A DNA stretch of 64,000 nucleotides from Coix lacryma-jobi var. lacryma-jobi (lineage: Eukaryota; Streptophyta; Magnoliopsida; Poales; Poaceae): positions 41,068,339 to 41,132,338 of the forward strand of contig CM019829.1 of NCBI GenBank assembly GCA_009763385.1, read 5' to 3'. This document shows, in pieces, positions 32,855-42,427 of this stretch. The notes under the pieces are model-generated. The model searched no databases and had not been told where the DNA came from. It was given only the letters and a program-made list of their open reading frames with translations. Each line of letters starts with the position of its first letter. Position 1 is the first letter of the stretch. The translations under genes and the position numbers were made by a program.

Positions 32855-34432
32855 TGTAAGGAAAATGGACCTCGACCCATTTGACTTTGGATTTTAGTGT
32901 TTGATGATCAACACAACCATATTGGACTAATGTGTTTGCAAGTGTTTGTTTTGTAGTTCAATAGGGTGCAAATGTGACTTGGACTAAGGCAATGTGGTGA
33001 TCCGATGATCAACACCTTAAGCAAGCCATTTGAAGCTCAGTAGAAGACTCACAAAGATCAAGCAAAGTCCAAGGCACAAGACTGGAACCAAGATGGCGCA
33101 AGAAATCGTGAAGAATCAAAGAGAAAGGAACATCGGACGCTGCATCGGACGTTGGCTACGCAAGCGTCAGACGCACCGATGGCAAACCCTAGCTCAGGTT
33201 GGCGCCAGCAGAAGCATCGGACGTGCTGATGCTGCCACATCGGATGCAATGGTGACACTGTGCAAAGCTGCACAGTATGCATCGAACGCGCCCATGTACA
33301 TCGGACGCTACAGGCCCCTGCGTCCTATGCCCATGCAGAGAGGTTCCACAGAGGCTTTAAAGACATCAGACGCGTCAGATGGACAAGCATCGGATGCTGA
33401 AGGATCTGTTGTGACTCAGTGTCAGGCTGGCAACTAGCCGTTAATGGAGCATCGAACGCGCGTCCGATGATCACAACTTCAGCGTCCGATGATCACGACT
33501 TCAGCGTCCGATGCCACGCTGTGAGTCCAAGTTATTCTCCAACGGCTCTATTTGGTTGGGGCTCTATATATACCCTCATGGTCGGCCAAAACCATATGGT
33601 TGGAGCTCAAGGAAGTGTACCAAGTGCTTAGACACATATTTAGTTGCTCTAGCCACCAAAGTGCTTAACTGATATACTAGGTGATTAGTGTAGGTGCTTT
33701 GTGAAGTGCTTAGGCTAGTTAGACCACCGCTTTGCGCTTGCTCTAGGTGTTAGGCCTAGTGTTTAGTTAGGTTTGAACACCTCTTATCTACCGGTGCTTG
33801 CGTGCACTGTTGTTGTACATCGGAGGGGCTTGTAGTCTTGCGAGACCACACCAACTGCGTTTGTGGTGTGGCCGCCACCGTGTACCGAAGGGAACAAGGC
33901 CCGCGGCGGTTCGGCCGGAAGCTTGATAGTGAAGACGGCGGGGAGCATCCGGGAGAGGCCGTGTCTTGCGAGGCTTAACCGGAGACCCACTTGCGCGTGG
34001 GGAAGGCCCGGGGCTATCCACGGAGTTACCTAACCGGGAGCTAGGCCCTTGCGAGGGATTCCTTGCGAGGGGCTCCAACGAGGACTAGGGGTAAGTTTGC
34101 GCGTTTCTCGATACCTCGGTAAAAATACCAGAGTCGTTGACAGGAGTTTGCATCTCTACCACACTCTTTAGCTTCCGCATTTACTTGCTACCTTTTGTTG
34201 TGTGCTTTACCTTTCCTAGCTTAGTTGATAGGCTAGTTGATAGGTTTGGATCATAGGTTGCAAAACTCTTTTGTGGTAGAGATAGCAACACACCTAGCAA
34301 AACCTTAGTTGCACTCTAGATAGTTTACTTTGTTGCATAGGTTTTGACTAGGTGAAAATTAGAGGCCATAGTTTAGAGTAGAAGTTTTAAGTTGCCTAAT
34401 TCACCCCCCTCTTAGGCATCACGGTCTTTTCA
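32855..34432 (+). repeat. Copia A 5' LTR
   Basis: 1578 bp, TGTAAGG...TTTTCA. Carries repeated CATCGGACGC / GCGTCCGATG motifs at about 33124-33515, a TATA box at 33565-33572 and the Sirevirus TTCACCCCCCTCTTAGGC end. Confidence 0.92.
33565..33572 (+). promoter_or_regulatory. TATA box of copia A 5' LTR
   Basis: TATATATA downstream of CAACGGCTCTATTTGGTTGG. The same arrangement is in the 3' LTR at 38614-38621. Confidence 0.65.
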
Positions 34433-34434
34433 AT

Positions 34435-34446
34435 TGGTATCAGAGC
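34435..34446 (+). other. Copia A primer-binding site (tRNA-Met)
   Basis: TGGTATCAGAGC, the exact initiator-Met complement typical of Ty1/copia, two bases after the LTR. Confidence 0.92.
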
Positions 34447-34512
34447 CGGTTGGCTCATTTGTGGACTCTTGGCTTCATCGCCTTTGAGCCGACGCCCCTA
34501 AGAGTGGTTGGG

Positions 34513-36660
34513 ATGGATACCTCTAGGCCTCCGTACTTTGACGGCACTAACTTCCCCTACTATAGTGCTAGAATGGCTTGTTACCTAGAAGCGGTTGATC
34601 TAGGTGTTTGGAGAGTCACCCGCGATGGGATGAGACCCCCTAAGAATCCCATCAAGTTAACCGCTGGTGATGAACAAGAAATTCATCTAAATGCTAGAGC
34701 TAAAAATTGCTTGTTTGAATCTCTTAGCATGTATGTCTTTAACCATGTTTTTACTTTACAAACATCTCATGAAATTTGGTTAAAACTCCATGAGCTCCAT
34801 GATGGTACAAGTAATGTTAGAGAGCAAAAACATCACCTAGCTAAATCAAGTTATGATTCTTTTAAAATGAATGAAAATGAGCTTGTTCGTGATATGTATT
34901 CTCGTTTGAATCTAATTATCAATGAGCTCAATTCTATTAGAATTACCAAGCTAGGTGATGCAGATATTGTGAGGAACATCATCTCCGTGCTTCCAAAGCA
35001 CAAATATGCAACCATCATCACCATCCTCCACAACATGGAAGACTTGAGCACAATGACCCCGACCATTGTTATTGGCAAATTGGTGGCATTTGAGATGTCA
35101 CGCAAGATGGGTCAAGAAGAAGCATCTTCATCAAACAAAAGCTTAGCTCTCACATGTGATGAACATAAGAAGATGAAGGGCAATAAAGTTGAGACAAGCT
35201 CAAGCTCAAGTGAAGATGAGGAAGAAGAAGAGGATGATGAAGATGAAGAATCAAGTGATGATGATCAAGCCTCCACCTCATCCGACTCCTCCTTAGATGA
35301 AGAAGAAACAATCAAGCTTATGAAAGGAGTGAAGAGGATGATCTGCAAGCTCAATGTCAAGGGTGTGCCCATCACAACTGAAGATTGCCTCTTCACCAAT
35401 CAAAGAAGAGAGCAAAGGAAAAATTGATGCTATAGATGTGGCAAGAGAGGGCACTTTGTGGAGAATTGTCCAAAACAAAAGCCCACACCCAAGGACAAGA
35501 AAAAGAAGGGATGCAAGGTCAAAGCCCTCACCATCATCAAGACATGGGATGATTCATCAAGTGATGATGAAGCCCAACACAAGAGGCGCGACCACAAGCA
35601 CTCATCATCAAACTCCTCACGTATGTGCCTTATGGCACGAGGTAACACACACTCTATCTCTAGTGATAGTGATAGTGATAGTGATAGTGATGATGAGCTT
35701 CCTTCTTATAATCAACTTGTGCAAGATAATCTCAACTATGCTAAGGCTTGCACTAGCCAACAAAAGAAAATTAATGCTTTAAAAGAAAAATTAGATAGTT
35801 CTCAACAAGCCTATAATGTTATGCTTGATCAATATGAAACCTTTTCAAATTTAAATGTTGAGCTATCTAATAAAATTGAGAAACCTGAGCCTAGTGCAAG
35901 CACATGTGATAGCACAAGTAAAGATGAGCAACTTGTTAAGAAAAATGAAAAACTAAAAGCAAAGTTAGCTAGCACACAAGATGCTTACAAAAGTTTGCTT
36001 GCTAAAATGGAAATCATGTGCAAACATTGTGATGAGCTCACTAACAAAGTTGCTAATCTTGAAACCATCGGAGCAAAACCCCACCGAGGCATCTACAATT
36101 AAGAAATCAATCTTTGATATGCCTAAAAAGGATGCCTCTACTTCTTGCATTGATTTACTTGATTCAGACTCACCCATGTGCAAACAAGCTTGTGTTGAGA
36201 ATGTGATTGTAGAAACATGTACACAAGAAGTTGCAATGGAGAATGAGCTACTAAAGCAAGAAGTGGCTTGCCTCACCATGGACTTGACTCAAGCAAAAGG
36301 CAAAACAAAGCAAACCCGAACTCATCAAGATAACACCATCAAGGGAGTGAAGAAGCTTGATGAGGAGCAAACCGTGGGTTGTTATGTGTGCCACAAGGAA
36401 GGCCACAAAGTCCTATGAGTGCAAGGTGAAGCATGGCGGAGAGAAAAAGAAGAAAGAGAAAAACAAAAGGCAAACAACACCTACACCAACAAGGTGAACA
36501 AGAAGGCCTCAACACCCTATCTTTTGAAGAAGAAGAAAAATGACAAGGTGGTGGCCGTCAAAACAAACAAGCAAGCCAACAATGGGGCAAAACACATTTG
36601 GGTGCCTAAGGACATTATCTCAACCATGAAGAGCACCAAAAAGGTTTGGGTCCCGAAAGG
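34513..36660 (+). pseudogene. Copia A gag with two zinc knuckles, interrupted
   Basis: From ATG at 34513 the product begins MDTSRPPYFDGTNFPYYSAR, the copia gag start, and runs through a capsid-like helical region (HDGTSNVREQKHHLAKSSYD). An acidic serine-rich tract (about 35200-35310) leads to a TGA at 35425-35427. The same frame continues with CYRCGKRGHFVENC, a charged repeat and a long coiled coil to 36102. A frameshift near 36080 moves to the next frame, which ends in a second knuckle, CYVCHKEGH. One extra base near 36411 disrupts the following SYEC. A basic lysine-rich tail follows to about 36660. No pol frame exists downstream. Confidence 0.85.
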
Positions 36661-37935
36661 GAAGTGAGTAGTCAAGTGGACAACGGGGAATTTGGAGACT
36701 TGGCAAAGTTTTGGGTGCATATCATGGGGTGCATCATATTGGATCATGTCATTGCCAAGTATGTTAGTGGCTATTATGGACCCAAATTCCCCTACCCATG
36801 TGAGGTAACTAGATTTAAATTCTTGCAAATCCTTTTTAGCATCTAGTTCCGTCCATTGCCTAGATTTGCATTTGCATTTTTAAATTCTTTGTCATGCATA
36901 CACTAGGCTTATCATATGGTAGTTTTGCTCGATATCATGTCTTATCTTTGGAGCAAACCTACATGGTTTAATTTGTTTAGGAGCATGACACATAGCTTCT
37001 TTTACTTTGTATTTATCTTATATGTGCCATAGTCCAAATAGTAGATAAACTACCTCGATTACCATCTTCAATTGGTGTCACATTATTAGTGATGTCATAT
37101 TGCAAAATGGTAGTTTGACCTTACAAGTCAATGTGCATGTCTCCTACAAGTATTTCAAACTTGTATGCACACTTTTAGGGGGAGTTTACTCTACAATTTG
37201 GAAGCTTTGAGACTAACACTACTTTCAAGTTTATCATGTGTGTACTGGGCTCATTGCAAGGAAAATGGAGTTCCCGGAGACAAGCATCGTGTGTGGCAAT
37301 AATTCATTTTGTATCTACATGTGGTATTCCTTTCGATATCATTATGTTGATTTCATTTTGATACTCTTATATGTTTTCTCCGTGTATTATATACATTAAA
37401 CTCCTTTGTGCATTAATTTGCTGGTTATGCATATGCTTTGCCTTACACCATATATATGCATACACTTAGGGGGAGTTTAGTTTATATAATATGAGAGTCA
37501 AGTTTTGTGATCAGTTCCACTCCACATAAAAAGGATCACAAAATTTGATCCTCCCTTGTGCTTCTAATGTCTTCCTTTTTGGTGTTTGATTCCAAAGGGG
37601 GAGAATTTGAGGGACCAAAAGCAAGCCCAAACTAAAACAAACAAAATAACCAAAATAAAAAATTCAAAATCCTTCTTTGGTTACTTATGGGATGGTCCGA
37701 GAAAGGGAGGAGGTGGATTATGGACTTAGGGGGAGGCTTAAATCCATAATGCCACAAAGGGACTCTATTGCAAGGACAAGATATGTTATTAAGTTTTGTT
37801 TCAATTTGATATCTTTTAGCATCATATGATCTTATCTTTGCATTGCATCCTAGCAAGTAGATTGCAATTTAAATTTTGTATCTATTATTTGCTTGCTTTG
37901 GTTGTGTTGTCATCAATCACAAAAAAGGGGGAGAT
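36661..37935 (+). other. Copia A 3' non-coding region with repeated polypurine motifs
   Basis: No coding signal. AGGGGGAG-type motifs recur at about 37176, 37468, 37596, 37728 and 37926; the last one abuts the 3' LTR and is the functional polypurine tract. Multiplied tracts are a known Sirevirus trait. Confidence 0.8.
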
Positions 37936-39455
37936 TGCAAGGAAAATGGACCTCGGTCCATTTGACTTTGGATTTTGGTGTTTGATGATCAACACAACCA
38001 TATTGGACTAATGTGTTTGCAAGTGTTTGTTTTGTAGTTCAATAGGGTGCAAATGTGACTTAGACTAAGGCAACGTGGTGATCCGATGATCAACACCTCA
38101 AGCAAGACATTTGAAGCTCAGTAGAAGACTCACAAAGATCAAGCAAAGTCTAAGGCACAAGACTGGAACCAAGACGGCGCAAGAAATCGTGAAGAATCAA
38201 AGAGAAAGGAACATCGGACGCTGCATCGGACGTTGGCTACGCAAGCGTTGGACGCACCAATGGCAAACCCTAGCTCAGGTTGGCGCCAGTAGAAGCATCG
38301 GACGCGCCAATGCTGTCACATCGGACGCAACGGTGACACTGTGCAAAGCTGCACAGTATGCATCATACGCGCCCGTGTACATCAAACGCTACAAGACCAT
38401 GCGTCTGATGCCCATGCAGAGAGGTTCTAAAGACATCGGCCGCGTCAGATGGACAAGCATCGGACGCTGAAGGATCCATTGTGACTCAGTGCCAGGCTGG
38501 CAACTAGCCGTTAATGGAGCATCAGACGCGCGTCCGATGATCACGACTTCAACGTCTGATGCCACGCTGTGAAGTCCAAGTTATTCTCCAACGGCTCTAT
38601 TTGGTTGGGGCTCTATATATACCCCCATGGCCGGCCAAAACCAGATGGTTGGAGCTCAAGGAAGTGTACCAAGTGCTTAGACACATATTTAGTTGATCTA
38701 GCCACCAAAGTGCTTAAGTGATATACTAGGTGATTAGTGTAGGTGCTTTGCGAAGTGCTTAGGCTAGTTAGACCATTGCTTTGCGCTTGCTCTAAGTGTT
38801 AGGCCTAGTGTTTAGTGAGGTTTGAACACCTCTTATCTACTGGTGCTTGCGTGCACGGTTGTTGTACATCGGAGGGGCTTGTAGTCTTGCGAGACCACAC
38901 CAACTGCGTTTGTGGTGTGGCCGCTACCGTGTACGGAAGGGAACAAGGCCCATGACGGTTCAACCGAAAGCTTGACAGTGAAGACGACGAGGAGCATCCG
39001 GGAGAGGTCGTGCCTTGCGAGGCTTAACCGGAGACCCATTTGCGCATGTGGAAGGCCCGGGGCTATCCACGGAGTTACCTGACCGGGAGCTTGGCCCTTG
39101 CGAGGGGCTCCAACGAGGAATAGGGGGAAGTTTGCATGCTTCTCGATACCTCGGTAAAAATACCAGAGTCGTCGATGGGAGTTTGTATCTCTACCACACT
39201 CTTTAGCTTCCGCATTTACTTGCTACCTTTTGTTGTGTGCTTTACCTTTCCTAGCTTAGTTGATAGGTTTGGATCATAGGTTGCAAAACTCTTTTACGGT
39301 AGAGATAGCAACACACCTAGCAAAACCTTAGTTGCACTCTAGATAGTTTACTTTGTTGCATAGGTTTTGACTAGGTGAAAATTAGAGGCCATAGTTTAGA
39401 GTAGAAGTTTTAAGTTGCCTAATTCACCCCCCTCTTAGGCGTCACGGTCCTTTCA
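37936..39455 (+). repeat. Copia A 3' LTR
   Basis: 1520 bp, TGCAAGG...TTTCA. Similar to the 5' LTR with scattered differences; it lacks, for example, one of the repeated CGTCCGATGATCACGACTTC units. Confidence 0.92.
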
Positions 39456-39460
39456 GTACT

Positions 39461-40269
39461 GCACTAAAACCAGAGCCATGTAGCCCTCACAGTTGTTCTG
39501 TATGTCCTAGCTTTTGCTGATACATAAGTCATTTAAGGCGGCCAAGAGCATGAAAACTCCTACACCCGATGTTCACATTACCATGAAGACAAGTAAAAAC
39601 ATGTGTTGCACATATTATTAGTCATCTCATTTGAACATATAAGTTGGATTTAAGCACTATCAGTTCTACCCATATACACACATCCATGGTAACAAGGTAT
39701 AAAGTTGAAACAACTAGGGTAACCTGTAGTTGGCATAATTGGACACATACACATGAATGTAAATTACATGTGTATAGGAAACAAGGATAGTACCATGTTA
39801 TACTTGTCTTGTTAAGTGAATTCCTGGTGCTCCCGCTGGTCCTCGAAGAACTGGTCCTGCTCTCCCACGTACTGCTCACCGTCTGTACTCGATCACAACG
39901 CAACATACACGCAAACCGGGTACACACATGCATTGCAAACAAGGCTAATATTAGAACAGTACACCAACAGAAATAAAATGAAACAAAAAGTTTACAAAAC
40001 AGATCTATGCATCACTATGATCACATAGACATTTGGATCACCGAAATCGGATTTAAAACACGAAAGATATGGCCTAAACAAGATTCTAAAAGACCTATAC
40101 AAGGCTGACCTAAACATGAATTTTATTTTCTAGAACCTAACCAACAGTAGCACTACTGCGTAGATTATGAAATTACAAAACCAACACAAGTTGAATGAAT
40201 CAAAACAGAGTTAAAATGAGCAAGTTATAAGCAATCTTATGTAGTGGCAATTCTGTAATTAGATCCATC
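39461..40269 (-). repeat. Tekay 3' LTR, segment 2
   Basis: Continues segment 1 after copia A. For example ACCAGAGCCATGTAG at about 39469 matches the reverse complement of the 8430 region, and 39880-39960 matches that of 8000-8100. It ends at the copia B insertion. Confidence 0.85.
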
Positions 40270-40658
40270 TGTGGATACATGGGTGTATACTGAGTCTGGA
40301 GTGATGAGTGATTGTCAACGGGTTTGATCGCAGGTTCTTTGGCTTGTGTTGTGCAGGTGTCGAGCACAGAGACAGTGATCAGAGGCAAGGTGAAGGTCAA
40401 GTAGAGACGTGCCGTGCCGAGGGACCGAGAGTGGCGAAGGGCGGACGTGAGGCATGGACTGAGGGACCAGTGGCCCGAGGATCAGCTGTGGTGGCTGGCA
40501 GCCTGGGACAGCGACGAGCGAAGACTTGCGGGACATGGTGTTGCTCGGGTCGAGGACCTGGGGACACGTGTCAGTGGACGGGGTGCACGGGCGGTGCATC
40601 CCCTCTACAGCTTCGGTTTGGTGGTAGAGCAAGAGAAAAACCATCGGGTGGACGGTTT

Positions 40659-40883
40659 CCAGGTTTGGGCCTCAAAACTTGGGTGCTGATGGTTTCCGAG
40701 TTTGGGCCACAAAACTCGGGCTGAGGACGGTTTCCAGGTTTGGGCCTCAAAACCTGGGTGCTGCGGGTTTGCTGAGTTTGGGCCACAAAACTCAGGCGCT
40801 GGTGGGCTGGTTTCCCGGTTTGGGCCTCAAAACCGGGGGTTGGTCGTGAAGGCTGGTTTCCCGGTTTGGGCCTCAAAACCGGG
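40659..40883 (+). repeat. Six-unit hairpin array with covarying stems (copia B 5' LTR)
   Basis: Each unit has an 8-nt left arm, the 8-nt spacer GGGCC(T/A)CA and a complementary 8-nt right arm. Units 2 to 6 pair perfectly: CCGAGTTT/AAACTCGG, CCAGGTTT/AAACCTGG, CTGAGTTT/AAACTCAG, and CCCGGTTT/AAACCGGG twice. Unit 1 has one wobble. The same array recurs in the 3' LTR (about 50285-50512) and, in reverse, in copia C (54904-55162). Confidence 0.9.
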
Positions 40884-41686
40884 GGTGCGACGTCCAGGAA
40901 AAGGACGCAGAGCGGTGGCGGCACGTGGCGGCAATCGGTGAGGTTGCGTCGAGGCAACGCTACCAGTTGTGCGGGCGTGGCCGTCGGATCCACCTACCAT
41001 CGAGTTGGTCCAGAATAACCTTAGGGTTTAGCTGGTTCGCTCTGTAAGTAGTTAGGGGTAGAGTGGGAATTAGGAATAGTTAGGATTAGGATAAGTAGGG
41101 GGAGACACCCACCTCCCCATTGGTCTCAGTCATTTGCTCTTTGCACCTAGGGTTTCCTGCTCTCCCAATCCCCTGCTGTAGCTAGCTGAGATCCGCAGAG
41201 AACCATACCTCTGTGTACTAGAGATTTTGAGGAAGTGAGGCCGTAACCTCACTGTTGTAGCGTGTGGTAGCCACACGGTTGCAGATCGATGTGTTGATTC
41301 GCGTTTTGGTTCGTGTTCTTCGCGTTCTTCGTTTCTCCGTGATTTTCCCGTCACTCGATCTCCCTCTCTACTGCGTCTTTGCGAAATCCATTTGAATCAA
41401 CTTGTTCTTTGTAGTGAGGAGGTCATTTCGACCAAAGGAATTCATCTAACTCCTCACGAACAAGTAGATCGGGTTGATTTCATTTTCGTGGCGCTTTTTT
41501 GGTTCATACACCTTCCCCTTTGATTTCCCGTTGATTGAGTTGATTTGAGCGGATGATTTCTTGGGGATAGTCTCCTAACTACCTCGTGATCATTCTCTCC
41601 AAGTTTGGAATCAAGGGATTTTGGTTTGAAATGATTTGGAGAAAATTTGAGTTGAGGGCGACCAAAATCGCCCTTTCTAGGCACTC

Positions 41687-41946
41687 GCGGATAGTCCGCC
41701 AGTGCCACCGCGGACAGTCCGCGCGTCGGGGACGAGCCAGATCAGTGGTCGTGTTCTTCGACTGTCTTGTCTTCTTTTGACCGGCGGACAGTCCGCCGTT
41801 GGTTTTCGCGGACAGTCCGGGAACCGTCCAGGGGACTTCAGCAGCACTTCGGTTTTGCTCTTTTGGCCGGCGGACAGTCCGCGACCTGAGCCCGGACAGT
41901 CCGCCAATGGGCAGACAGTCCGCGACCGTACTACCGGACAGTCCGG
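41687..41946 (+). repeat. Eight-unit GGACAGTCC palindrome array (copia B 5' LTR)
   Basis: Copies of GCGGACAGTCCGC or close variants (GCGGATAGTCCGC, CCGGACAGTCCGG, GCAGACAGTCCGC) begin at about 41687, 41710, 41784, 41808, 41870, 41893, 41911 and 41934. Most are dyads around a central A. The array repeats in the 3' LTR (about 51314-51571). Confidence 0.9.
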
Positions 41947-42366
41947 GATCCTGCTGAAGCCTCCGGTTTAGTGCGTTTGCTCTCCCGTCTTGTTCCCTTG
42001 GTTTCCGGACTTCTCGTTTGGCCTTGTAGTTGACCAAGGAACCTCTCTAGGTATCTTTGCTACTTGTTAGCATCTATATTTGGGGATTTCTCGACGTAGC
42101 CGTCTAGCTACGTTCGAGGCTTGGTTTTTGAGGGTTGAACTTGAGTCGGTTCCTTAGGCGTTTGGTTTGCTATCGCTTTGTGGTGCCTCGCTGTGATCCT
42201 AGGGATCATCCACCCTCTTCCAAGGGTCGTGGGCATCACGGTTTCGGTCGTAGCTTTCGGGGGTTGATTTTGGGACATTTGGCCAAAGTTTTGGAGAGAA
42301 ATTTCTTGAGCTCCCATTCACCCCCCCCCTCTGGTCGCCTTGCTATTGCATTCTCGGTCCTTCAAT

Positions 42367-42378
42367 TGGTATCGGAGC
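42367..42378 (+). other. Copia B primer-binding site
   Basis: TGGTATCGGAGC, one base different from the initiator-Met complement, two bases after the LTR. Confidence 0.88.
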
Positions 42379-42427
42379 GGGTTAAGGATCTTTCACCTTA
42401 GCCGGTTCCAGATCCACAGAAGGCGAC

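Larger units (their letters stand above)
32855..39455 (+). mobile_element. Copia A: non-autonomous Sirevirus-type element with gag only
   Basis: Complete element with a perfect GTACT target duplication (32850-32854 and 39456-39460). The 5' LTR is 32855-34432 and the 3' LTR 37936-39455. A tRNA-Met primer-binding site follows the 5' LTR, and a polypurine tract (AAAAAAGGGGGAG) precedes the 3' LTR. The interior encodes a long gag with two zinc knuckles and no protease, integrase or reverse transcriptase. The LTRs differ by many substitutions and indels, so it is older than copia C. Confidence 0.93.
40270..42364 (+). repeat. Copia B 5' LTR
   Basis: Starts TGTGGATAC and ends CGGTCCTTCA. It contains a six-unit hairpin array (40659-40883), a TATA-like GATAAGTAG (41090-41098) and an eight-unit GGACAGTCC palindrome array (41687-41946). 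Confidence 0.92.

Noticed and set aside
34435..34446. tRNA-like sequence match
   Set aside because: Only the 12 bases of a primer-binding site match tRNA-Met. There is no tRNA gene structure around it.
40308..40724. Frames spanning the hairpin array in copia B LTRs
   Set aside because: The repetitive hairpin units create open frames on both strands. The evidence favours a structural array, not a protein.
40659..40883. Regularly spaced repeats resembling a CRISPR array
   Set aside because: Spacing is irregular and short, units are palindromes with variable arms and a constant centre (the reverse of a CRISPR), and the context is a plant retrotransposon.
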